NCBI GenBank assembly: GCA_021786135.1
Contig: JAJYNV010000196.1
Span: 1 to 5,363 of the forward strand
DNA: 5,363 nt
Direction of reading: 5' to 3'
DNA from: Bacillota bacterium
GTDB taxonomy: Bacteria > Bacillota > Sulfobacillia > JAJZYS01 > JAJYTV01
The position numbers were made by a program, and so were the translations under genes. Shown piece after piece: positions 1 to 5,058 of this stretch. Numbering within the stretch: the first letter of the stretch is position 1; each line of letters opens with the position of its first letter. Under the pieces are notes generated by a model that was given only the letters and a program-made list of their open reading frames with translations, searched no databases and was not told where the DNA came from.

Positions 1-177
1 ATCCGAGGATTCGAGCGCGGGCGGCGGATCTCGCCGCAGCTTGCCGCCGTCCGCGGCGCCGTGCAGGTGCCTGAAGCGGAGCAGCCGGCGGCCTACGACC
101 GCATCCTCCGCCAGACCCGACGCATGGCCGCTCTGCTCACGCGCAGCAGCGTGCAGCTCGGCCGGAGGCTCGCATGA
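1..177 (+). CDS. Partial CDS, C-terminal 58 residues, function unknown
   Basis: The window opens inside a reading frame that runs 58 codons to a TGA at 175-177. About 50 of the 58 codons end in G or C, a strong coding signal for this DNA, and the stop overlaps the ATG of the next gene (ATGA, 174-177), as expected for a translationally coupled operon. The visible part is rich in Arg, Ala and Gln (ending TRSSVQLGRRLA), with a probable amphipathic helix in the last 30 residues. There is no transmembrane segment or cysteine motif. I do not recognise the family. The start and most of the protein lie outside the window. Confidence 0.6.
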   Translation: MRGFERGRRISPQLAAVRGAVQVPEAEQPAAYDRILRQTRRMAALLTRSSVQLGRRLA

Positions 178-338
178 TCGCGGGGCTCGCGGCCACTGCC
201 GGGGTGCTCCTGCTCGCCATCGCTCCGCGCATCGTGCGCGAACAGCGTGCGGCCAGGCACAGGCGCGAGCACAGGGAGCGGTTCCACCGGGCCTACGTGA
301 TCCCGCTCAGGGAGTTCGCGCGCGACAGAGAACGGTAG
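174..338 (+). CDS. Small single-pass membrane protein, 54 aa
   Basis: This short gene begins at an ATG that overlaps the preceding stop codon, with GGAGG at 164-168 as its ribosome binding site. It ends in a TAG that is embedded in the SD of the next gene. About 48 of 54 codons end in G or C. Residues 2-20 (AGLAATAGVLLLAIAP core) form one hydrophobic helix. The remaining 34 residues are very basic and Arg/His/Glu-rich, so the inferred topology is N-terminal anchor with a cytoplasmic charged tail. The family is not recognised. Coupling on both sides suggests it is made together with the upstream protein and the exported DTG protein. A phage holin or spanin-like role is conceivable, but nothing in the sequence demonstrates it. 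Confidence 0.6.
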   Translation: MIAGLAATAGVLLLAIAPRIVREQRAARHRREHRERFHRAYVIPLREFARDRER

Positions 339-349
339 GAGGTCTTGCA

Positions 350-892
350 ATGTCCAGGTTGATCATCTTCGGGCGCCGGGCGCGGCTCGTTGCCGTCATC
401 CTCCTGCTTGCGGCAAGCGGCGCGGCCATAGCCTCCGCAGGAGGCACTCCGCCACAGACGGTGGCAGCGCTGCAGGCACCGATCCTTTCCGACCAGGTGC
501 AAGCGACGCCCATCGAGGTGTCTTGCACCATCGGTGATGCTGTCTCGACGACCGCATGCGAGATCGACACCGGCAACGAGATGTCCGGCATTGTCGTGAA
601 CCAGAACACGTTTACACAGATCCAAGGTACGCCACAGGGACAGCAAACCCTCACGGGCGTCACCGGTGGCAGTGTCGCAAACGTGGAGACGGCCACACTC
701 ACGATCGGCGACAGGAGCGCGACCGTCACAGTGTACGGGCTCTCCAACTGGTCTGGTCCGCCGCTCGTGGGTCCCTACGTCCTGAGCCGCCTGTACGGCT
801 CGCTGACGATCGACTTCCAGCACGGTCTGGTCCAACTCGGCGGTGTACGGCTCCTACCGCCGCCCGTCAGACAGATCGCTCCCGCTCCCTGA
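350..892 (+). CDS. Exported retropepsin-like aspartic protease (DTG motif), 180 aa
   Basis: The start is the ATG at 350 because AGGAGG (337-342) lies 7 nt upstream; the open frame extends further upstream only as a shadow of the two preceding genes. Residues 1-30 form a signal peptide: Arg pair at 9-10, hydrophobic core LVAVILLLAASGAAIA, and an ASA|GG cleavage-like site. A beta-rich domain follows. It carries E-I-D-T-G at 71-75, the place of the catalytic Asp in clan AA retropepsin-like proteases. A late segment, GPYVLSRLYGSLTIDFQHG (141-159), matches the usual L-G-x-D-x-L...x-x-I-D-x-x-x-G pattern near the end of such domains. The conventional Gly at the start of that segment is kept, but the rest is divergent. 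These single-domain enzymes work as dimers, so the mature protein probably acts outside the membrane. Substrate is unknown. A Pro-rich tail (LLPPPVRQIAPAP) ends the protein. Catalytic activity is an inference from the motif. Confidence 0.7.
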   Translation: MSRLIIFGRRARLVAVILLLAASGAAIASAGGTPPQTVAALQAPILSDQVQATPIEVSCTIGDAVSTTACEIDTGNEMSGIVVNQNTFTQIQGTPQGQQTLTGVTGGSVANVETATLTIGDRSATVTVYGLSNWSGPPLVGPYVLSRLYGSLTIDFQHGLVQLGGVRLLPPPVRQIAPAP

Positions 893-902
893 GAGATCCG
901 TC

Positions 903-941
903 GCACAAGGGCGCACGCCTGAAAGCGGTGCGACCTTGTGC
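903..941 (+). terminator. Strong hairpin between gene blocks, possible terminator
   Basis: GCACAAGG (903-910) pairs with CCTTGTGC (934-941). After one mismatch, CGCAC (912-916) pairs with GTGCG (928-932), and a short GC pair closes a small A-rich loop. An alternative stem, GTCGCAC (900-906) with GTGCGAC (928-934), competes with it. The hairpin starts 11 nt after the protease stop. No T run follows (TCTCTCTGC), so it may be a weak or Rho-assisted terminator, an mRNA 3' end stabiliser, or a leader element of the next gene. Confidence 0.45.
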
Positions 942-979
942 TCTCTCTGCACCCAGATTTGACAAGCGAGGTGGTGTCC

Positions 980-1549
980 ATGAAGTCCCGTCGCGTGCTT
1001 CTCGGCACCGTGGGCGTTGACTCCGGTCAGCTCATGGTGATGGACCCGTGTTACGTCGATGGCGAGTGGGTTCGCAACGACAACGCCCAGGCGATCCGCG
1101 TGAACTTCTGGGGCGTGGACGCGGCCATCACCGCGGAGTGGCTGCGCAAGACGTGTCCTGGGGCGCAGATCGAGCAGACGGGGCGGACCTTCTACCACGT
1201 CACGTTCTCGCACCCCGGCTTCGACGACTATGCGGTGCTTCAGGAGACGATTGCCAAGGAGGCCAAGGCGGCGAGATGGCGCGTCGCCGCGGTCATCGTC
1301 CGGCAGGGGACGTACGACCGGATCTGCGCCGCGACCGACAGCCCAGACCACGGCGGCGGCATCCCGTACAAGCTGGGGCACGAGGGCCTCACGGTGGCGT
1401 TCTCCTCCGGCGTCGGCGATGGCGTCTACTGCATCTACGCCACGATCGTCGATCTCGGCCACCCGTGGGGAGAGCGCGTCGCCAAGGTCGAGATCGAGAT
1501 GCTGTCCGACGAGGACATCAACGAGATGATCGAGGAGGCCACGGAATGA
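980..1549 (+). CDS. DUF4241-like protein, 189 aa
   Basis: The ATG at 980 is preferred because GAGGTGG (968-974) sits 5 nt before it. An alternative ATG at 938 has no SD and lies within the hairpin. The N-terminus has VDSGQLMVMDPCYV (13-26) and the C-terminal third has GHEGLTVAFSSGVGDGVY (133-150), followed by a V-A-K-V-E-I strand. These two blocks resemble the paired VDSGQ...DPCY and FSSGYGDG...YPVY signatures I associate with DUF4241-type proteins, which are often seen in phage and mobile regions. About 100 residues, partly charged and helical (LQETIAKEAKAARW), separate the two blocks. Biochemical role is unknown. The acidic tail (DEDINEMIEEATE) overlaps the next start by ATGA, so the two proteins are translationally coupled. 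The family assignment is from memory of the motifs. Confidence 0.7.
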   Translation: MKSRRVLLGTVGVDSGQLMVMDPCYVDGEWVRNDNAQAIRVNFWGVDAAITAEWLRKTCPGAQIEQTGRTFYHVTFSHPGFDDYAVLQETIAKEAKAARWRVAAVIVRQGTYDRICAATDSPDHGGGIPYKLGHEGLTVAFSSGVGDGVYCIYATIVDLGHPWGERVAKVEIEMLSDEDINEMIEEATE

Positions 1550-1785
1550 GCAAGATCGCCGTCTGTCCGAAGTGCGGCTCCTCGCGACGCTTCTCCGAGG
1601 TCAACACGATCACTGGGCTGGCCGGTGTCGTCCCCGAGGTCGAGGGCGACGGGAGCGTGACGGTCGAGTACACCGGCGGCCCCGACGTCGACTGGGACTC
1701 GCAGACGGCTGTAAGGCGGACGCCCTTCGTATGCCATGACTGCGATGCACGCTTCTCCAAGTTCAAGGTCATTTCGAAGGACTGA
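1546..1785 (+). CDS. Small split zinc-ribbon-like protein, 79 aa
   Basis: The ATG at 1546 overlaps the preceding TGA, with GAGGAGG (1532-1538) as ribosome binding site inside the end of the upstream gene. The protein has one knuckle near the N-terminus (C7-P-K-C10-G) and a second near the C-terminus (C63-H-D-C66), the arrangement of a zinc ribbon with a 52-residue insert between the two metal-binding hairpins. The insert is acidic and contains a V-E-G-D-G-S-V-T-V-E beta hairpin. The C-terminal FSKFKVISKD is basic. Such small ribbons often bind nucleic acid or partner proteins, but no specific function can be assigned. A terminator follows 13 nt after the stop, so this gene closes the 980-1785 operon. 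Confidence 0.7.
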   Translation: MSKIAVCPKCGSSRRFSEVNTITGLAGVVPEVEGDGSVTVEYTGGPDVDWDSQTAVRRTPFVCHDCDARFSKFKVISKD

Positions 1786-1797
1786 TCTTACGACGAC

Positions 1798-1830
1798 AGC
1801 CCCCGGTCGAGTGCCGGGGGCTTCGCCTTT
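1798..1830 (+). terminator. Intrinsic terminator
   Basis: AGCCCCCGG (1798-1806) pairs perfectly with CCGGGGGCT (1814-1822) around a 7-nt loop. TCGCCTTT follows. This short, very GC-rich stem with a weak T-containing tail is typical of terminators in high-GC actinobacteria and their phages. It lies between the zinc-ribbon gene and the SD of the next gene. Confidence 0.8.
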
Positions 1831-1847
1831 GATCGGAGGTGTGTGCC

Positions 1848-2078
1848 GTGAACCGCATTCGCATCCAGGTCGGGCTGGACAAGCCTGTGAACCTGACCTG
1901 CGCCAGCCGCACGGAAGCCATCCAGCGTGCTGAGCGTCTCGTCGAGCTGTTCCGTCTGGCCGGCAACGACCGCCCCCTTCTTCCTGTGCGTGGCTCCGCC
2001 CGCAGTGGCCGCTGGACGGTCGAGGGACTGCATGACCCGATCACGGTCACAGTCGAGGGGGCACGGCGCCATGCGTAG
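1848..2078 (+). CDS. Small hypothetical protein, 76 aa
   Basis: The GTG at 1848 is chosen because GGAGG (1835-1839) lies 8 nt upstream. An in-frame GTG at 1839 overlaps that SD and is less likely. The protein begins MNRIRIQVGLD and has a central amphipathic helix (RTEAIQRAERLVELFRLAG, 21-39), then an R-W-T-V-E-G...I-T-V-T-V-E beta hairpin. It looks like a compact alpha/beta domain. No cysteines or membrane segment are present, and I do not recognise the family. Its TAG stop overlaps the next gene's ATG by 8 nt. The terminator just upstream means it needs its own promoter or readthrough, and no clear promoter is visible. Confidence 0.65.
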   Translation: MNRIRIQVGLDKPVNLTCASRTEAIQRAERLVELFRLAGNDRPLLPVRGSARSGRWTVEGLHDPITVTVEGARRHA

Positions 2079-2553
2079 CGCATTGCAGAATGCCCGGCTG
2101 CCGGGCGGCCTCACTGGGGAGATCGAGGGCGGACGCGTCGTGCGCCTGTGGGCACGCGCCGGAAAGCACCGGATCGAGCGGGTGGACGACGCGACGATCT
2201 TCTCGCTCGGACTCTCCCGTAGGGACGTCGACAAGCAGCTCGCGGCCGTGTTCAAGCGGATCTGCAGCCAGTGCGGCCGGCGCACGGACTTCGAATGGGA
2301 GCTGACGCCGGCCCCGCGCGACCGAGTGCTTTGCCTGGAGTGCGCTATCCGCCGGCAGATGGGCCTCGACCAGGGCTCTCACAAGATGCTCGGCGACAGC
2401 GAGTTCATCGTGGCCAAGGTGGGGACTCACGAGACCCTCTACCCAGTCGGGACACCCAGCATGGTCTTCGCCGCACTCGAGGACGCCGCCCACAGTCAAA
2501 CTCGCGTCAGGCTCTCCTTCGGCGACTCGATCACGGGTCGAGACTGGCAGTAG
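2071..2553 (+). CDS. Zinc-binding hypothetical protein, 160 aa, ended by a suspect amber codon
   Basis: The ATG at 2071 overlaps the upstream TAG (8-nt overlap), with GAGGGGG at 2055-2061 as SD, 9 nt away. The N-terminal part (GEIEGGRVVRLWARAGKHRIERV) looks like beta strands, followed by a helix (RRDVDKQLAAVFKRI). C65-x2-C68 and C88-x2-C91 can form a zinc ribbon. The C-terminal segment has T-R-V-R-L-S-F-G-D-S-I-T-G-R-D-W-Q, then TAG. The same frame continues without a break in coding character for about 50 codons after this stop (see the next feature). The annotated protein is therefore probably truncated relative to its family. The family resembles mobile-element hypotheticals that I recall continuing past the G-R-D-W motif with an E-E-Y-type strand, but I cannot name it. 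Function is unknown. Confidence 0.6.
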   Translation: MRSALQNARLPGGLTGEIEGGRVVRLWARAGKHRIERVDDATIFSLGLSRRDVDKQLAAVFKRICSQCGRRTDFEWELTPAPRDRVLCLECAIRRQMGLDQGSHKMLGDSEFIVAKVGTHETLYPVGTPSMVFAALEDAAHSQTRVRLSFGDSITGRDWQ

Positions 2554-2715
2554 GAGTTCGAGACCACGGGCTACGTCACCCGAACAGGGGGCGCGCACGT
2601 CGCCCTGCTGGTTCACAATGCGCGCAGTATGGGCGGCAGCCCGATCTACTCGGACTCCAGCATGCGCATCGCGTCGAGTCGTAGGGGTGGACAGGTCTTC
2701 TACGAACATCCTAGA
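2554..2715 (+). pseudogene. Detached C-terminal remnant of the 2071 gene
   Basis: After the TAG at 2551-2553, the same frame reads E-F-E-T-T-G-Y-V-T-R-T-G-G..., then a strand ending L-L-V-H-N-A-R-S-M-G-G and a strand ending G-Q-V-F-Y-E-H-P. Of the first 50 codons (2554-2703), 41 end in G or C. In the next 11 codons only about 4 do, so coding character is lost near 2704. The first part behaves as the natural C-terminal domain of the upstream protein. It could be a nonsense mutation (GAG or CAG to TAG is one base), a sequencing error, or programmed readthrough. The right boundary is approximate. Confidence 0.5.
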
Positions 2716-2740
2716 GCAGGGTCCGAATCGTCAGGTTGGA

Positions 2741-4216
2741 TCACGAAATCAAAGTGGCCTCACGCACACCGGAGAGGACACGGCCAAGCCAAGTGTGCAC
2801 CGTGTTTTGGGTAACGGCGGCACGTAGACTCCGCATGCGCTGCTTACGCTCCTCCACAGGCGCGAAGAGGGCGCGTGCCAGACTCTCCGCAACCCGTTCG
2901 GAGCTGAGCGGCGAGAGCGGGAAGGCGGCAGGCAATTCCTCGTAGGCACCGGCGGTTTCGCTCAGGCACAGCGCACCGCCTTCGTCGATCCGCGCGGCGA
3001 CGTACTCCTTGGCAACAAGGTTGAGCCCGTCATAGAGCGACGAGACGACGGCGACATCAGAGATGCGGTACAGCGCGACGAGTTGGTCGAGGCGCAGGTT
3101 GTGCTCGATGAGGCGTACCGCGGGCCACGACGGGAGACCGAAGCGCCGGTTGAGCTCCCTGGCGCGACGACGCACCGACACTGCAAGCCGACGGTAATCC
3201 GAGATCTCAGTCCTGGTCGGCACTGCAATCTGCAGGAACTGCACCTTTCCGACGAGCGACGGATAACGAGACAGAAGGGTAGCGTAGCCTTCGAGGCGAG
3301 CGGGTATGCCCTTCGTGTAGTCGAGGCGATCGACGCCCAACAGGAGCGACTTCTCTTGGCCCAGAGCGAGATGCTCGCGGAGCTTGACCATGCGCTCTTG
3401 GGTTAGGCGGGTCGCAGCAAGTTCCTCGATCTTTTGGATGTCGATTGAGATCGGTGCGGCAGCGAGCCGCGTCACATGTCCCTCATATGTAAGCGAGAGG
3501 CCGTGTCCGTCGCGGCAAGGTGTTACCCCAAGCTCAGCCATCGCAGCCGATGCGAACGCGTCCACCGACTCCTGGGTCTGGAAGCCCAGCCAATCGGCTT
3601 GGAGTAGCCCTTGCAGCAGAAGGCGTCGTTCCGGCAGGAGGCGCAGCACGACGGCTGGGGGCCATGGGATATGCCAGAAGTGGGCGATCGGCCCCTTGTA
3701 GCCGAGTTGGCGGAGATAACCGGGCACCAGCGCAAGCTGGTAGTCGTGCACAAAGACGAGGTCCTGTGCACTGGCGACCGAAGCAATGCGTGCGGCGAAC
3801 ATACGGTTGACCTGGCGATAGCTGATCCAGTCCCGGGAATGAAAGTGGGCACGCTCAACAAGGTTGTGGCAGAGTGGCCAGAGGCCGGAGTTGGCATAGC
3901 CGGTGTAGTAGCCGCGGTAGACGTCTTCCGGTACGCCGAGAACCAAAACGCGGTAGCTTGGTTCCTCTGGCGGAACAGCGAGATCCTGCTCGGATCCGGA
4001 CTCGGCGGCGAACCAGACGCCACCCGTCTCGCGTAGCAGCGGGTCCAGCGCTGCGGTGACGCCTCCCGCAGGACGCTGCCAAAGTGTTGCGCCATGCTGC
4101 GATTCGACACGCCGGAACGGAGCACGGTTTGCCGCGACAATCAGGCGGGCGCCGGGGAAGAGGTCAGTCAGCAGCAATTGCATTGTCTCTTCGGCGAAGA
4201 TCCTGGCGACCGCCAT
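2741..4216 (-). CDS. otsA: GT20 glycosyltransferase, trehalose-6-phosphate synthase type, 491 aa
   Basis: This enzyme would transfer glucose from a nucleotide sugar to glucose-6-phosphate, giving trehalose-6-phosphate in the cytoplasm for osmotic or desiccation protection. The ATG at 4216 is chosen because AGGAGG (4231-4226, read on this strand) lies 9 nt upstream; an in-frame TTG at 4234 overlaps that SD. GT20 landmarks appear in order: AANR (28-31, sugar-phosphate-binding Arg), GGVTAALDPLL (51-61), YANSGLWPLCHN (107-118), HDYQLALVP (157-165), HIPWPP (182-187), VDRLDYTKGIP (295-305, with the Arg and Lys that hold the donor phosphates), QIAVPTRTE (329-337) and DGLNLVAKEY (396-405, catalytic Asp and Glu positions). 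It is full length for a single GT20 domain, with no fused phosphatase, and no otsB is present. HIPWPP and ANRAPF differ from the E. coli forms, so a different acceptor, such as glycerol phosphate, is possible. It runs opposite to every other gene here, and its G/C third-position bias is weaker in a sampled stretch. Confidence 0.9.
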   Translation of the reverse strand: MAVARIFAEETMQLLLTDLFPGARLIVAANRAPFRRVESQHGATLWQRPAGGVTAALDPLLRETGGVWFAAESGSEQDLAVPPEEPSYRVLVLGVPEDVYRGYYTGYANSGLWPLCHNLVERAHFHSRDWISYRQVNRMFAARIASVASAQDLVFVHDYQLALVPGYLRQLGYKGPIAHFWHIPWPPAVVLRLLPERRLLLQGLLQADWLGFQTQESVDAFASAAMAELGVTPCRDGHGLSLTYEGHVTRLAAAPISIDIQKIEELAATRLTQERMVKLREHLALGQEKSLLLGVDRLDYTKGIPARLEGYATLLSRYPSLVGKVQFLQIAVPTRTEISDYRRLAVSVRRRARELNRRFGLPSWPAVRLIEHNLRLDQLVALYRISDVAVVSSLYDGLNLVAKEYVAARIDEGGALCLSETAGAYEELPAAFPLSPLSSERVAESLARALFAPVEERKQRMRSLRAAVTQNTVHTWLGRVLSGVREATLIS

Positions 4217-4259
4217 CGTTTCGTACCTCCTCAAGAGTCGGTGTCGATCTTGACGCCTT

Positions 4260-4294
4260 CAGATCCGGTGACTCGATGAACAGGGCCGGATCTG
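4260..4294. repeat. 9-bp inverted repeat in the GT20 leader
   Basis: CAGATCCGG (4260-4268) and CCGGATCTG (4286-4294) are perfect complements with a 17-nt spacer. In the transcript from the promoter at 4335-4363 this hairpin would sit about 44-78 nt upstream of the start codon. It could be an mRNA stability or translation element or a second regulator site. It has no T tract in either direction. Confidence 0.5.
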
Positions 4295-4327
4295 TCCGAA
4301 GCGAGCTCGTGGCACCCAGCCAAAAGG

Positions 4328-4351
4328 CAACTTCATTATACATAGAAGTTG
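4328..4351. promoter_or_regulatory. Palindromic operator candidate flanking the -10 box
   Basis: CAACTTC (4328-4334) and GAAGTTG (4345-4351) are perfect inverted 7-bp arms separated by 10 bp, with the TATAAT lying entirely in the spacer and the right arm near +1. A dimeric repressor bound here would block RNA polymerase. No regulator gene is in the window. Confidence 0.6.
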
Positions 4352-4363
4352 GCGGTATGTCTA
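4335..4363 (-). promoter_or_regulatory. Sigma70-type promoter of the GT20 gene
   Basis: Read on the - strand, TAGACA (4363-4358, five of six matches to TTGACA) is followed by exactly 17 nt and a perfect TATAAT (4340-4335). Transcription should start near 4328, giving a leader of about 110 nt before the ATG at 4216. The surrounding 60 bases (4321-4380) are only about 45 percent G+C, against about 70 percent in a sampled line of the DUF4241-like gene. Confidence 0.8.
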
Positions 4364-4545
4364 CTGTCGTGCCAGCATGGGACCCCCCTTTCATCAATCA
4401 GTGCCGAGGCTGAGCGGTACCCAAATTCCTGTGAGTTCTGCACGACGAAGCAAACTCGCCCACACTCGCTCTTCGCGGCTCGTCTGTCCCACCTATGGTG
4501 AGCACCGGAGTCAAGTGCATAGCCAGATACCAGAGATAGCGATGC
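4364..4545. other. Intergenic stretch with no recognised feature
   Basis: This is the uncharacterised part of the 480-base gap between the divergent GT20 gene and the DUF6166-like gene. Open frames through it lack a ribosome binding site and coding-like codon use. No tRNA, convincing + strand promoter or strong hairpin is visible. The promoter of the 4697 gene presumably lies here, but I cannot place it. Confidence 0.5.
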
Positions 4546-4549
4546 CACC

Positions 4550-4681
4550 CCCGCTCGCCTGTGGCAAGGGTTCGCCGCTGCGCGGCCGGCCTCTGGCCGC
4601 CCTTGCCTCCCGCTCGCGGGTTGCGGCCTGGGAGGTGCCGATGCGGCACCCTCGTCCGAAAAGACGCAAGGGCGACCGCCC
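4550..4681 (+). ncRNA. Candidate structured leader or riboregulator of the 4697 gene
   Basis: This stretch folds into consecutive GC-rich helices. GGCAAGGG (4563-4570) pairs with CCCTTGCC (4600-4607) and encloses CGGCC/GGCCG (4583-4587/4595-4599). CCTCCC (4606-4611) pairs with GGGAGG (4630-4635), competing at its edge. GGTGCCG (4634-4640) pairs with CGGCACC (4644-4650). GGGC (4670-4673) pairs with GCCC (4678-4681), just before the SD. GCAAGGG recurs at 4666-4672, so the segment CGCCCTTGC (4598-4606) can instead pair with GCAAGGGCG (4666-4674) as 9 perfect pairs. CCCGCTCGC is also repeated (4550-4558 and 4609-4617). It does not match any riboswitch class I know. The RNA assignment is inferred from pairing alone. 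Confidence 0.45.
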
Positions 4682-4696
4682 AGAGGAGGGAGAACC

Positions 4697-5041
4697 GTGC
4701 CAAAGGTCGAGGAACTCGAGCGCTGCTACATCGGGATCGCAACCGGAGACCAGGCGAAGGTCCACTTCTTCAACGGGTCCGCGCTGGAGCCCATCGAGGC
4801 GCTGCGCGCCTACCCCTGTGACATCGGGTGGAGCTACGGGGCGCAGAAGACCAACACGGGGCTCTCCATCCTTACCGACTACTTCGGCCGCACCGAAAAC
4901 CTGAACAGCGCCGAGGCGTTGGCCCAGGCGTTCACCGACCAGTTCATCTCGACGCTCCAGGAGAACGAGATCCTGTTCATCGAGGAGTTCCGCATCGAGG
5001 ACTGGCTGCGCGTGATGCGCATGCTCGGAGAGGCCGCCTGA
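4697..5041 (+). CDS. DUF6166-like hypothetical protein, 114 aa
   Basis: The GTG at 4697 follows GAGGAGGG (4683-4690) by 6 nt. The protein begins with a strand pattern (CYIGIATGDQAKVHFFNG, 10-27). It continues with a G-W-S-Y-G-A-Q-K-T-N-T-G-L-S-I-L-T-D-Y-F block (44-63), a helix leading to F-T-D-Q-F-I-S-T-L, and a final E-F-R-I-E-D-W-L-R. This order resembles the G-Y-G-G-S-G-P-A-Q-L-A-L-A-I-L block, F-K-x-x-V helix and I-x-x-W-L end of DUF6166, a small family of unknown function often found on mobile elements. The match is by motif order, not close identity. A long structured leader precedes it and a hairpin follows its stop. Confidence 0.6.
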   Translation: MPKVEELERCYIGIATGDQAKVHFFNGSALEPIEALRAYPCDIGWSYGAQKTNTGLSILTDYFGRTENLNSAEALAQAFTDQFISTLQENEILFIEEFRIEDWLRVMRMLGEAA

Positions 5042-5058
5042 TCTTGCCTGCAGCACCG

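Noticed and set aside
41..349. Upstream extension of the protease frame
   Set aside because: It overlaps the coupled genes at 1-177 and 174-338, both with strong third-position G/C. The AGGAGG at 337-342 points to the ATG at 350.
959..964. TTGACA as a -35 box
   Set aside because: It lies only 15 nt before the start codon of the DUF4241-like gene, so any transcript would begin inside that gene, and no matching -10 box is present.
2585..2607. Hairpin CAGGGGGCG/CGCCCTG as a terminator for the GT20 gene
   Set aside because: It has a bulge and no T tract and lies inside coding-like sequence of the 2071 frame, about 135 nt beyond the GT20 stop. It is probably incidental.
2071..2715. Genome-wide reassignment of TAG
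   Set aside because: TAG ends two other genes at places where a new gene begins (336-338, 2076-2078). Reading through them gives implausible protein.
4164..4397. 77-codon - strand frame in the GT20 leader
   Set aside because: Its starts lie upstream of the predicted transcription start, it has mixed codon third positions, and it runs into the GT20 gene in another frame.
4658..4681. Cyclic-di-GMP type I riboswitch, suggested by GAAAAGACGCAAGGGC
   Set aside because: The GACGCAA-like string is present, but the GGGCAAACC partner and the order of the later helix do not match that class.
4377..4904. Long + strand frame over the structured leader
   Set aside because: It has no SD, a low-complexity Arg/Ser/Pro-rich product and overlaps the well-supported gene at 4697 in another frame.
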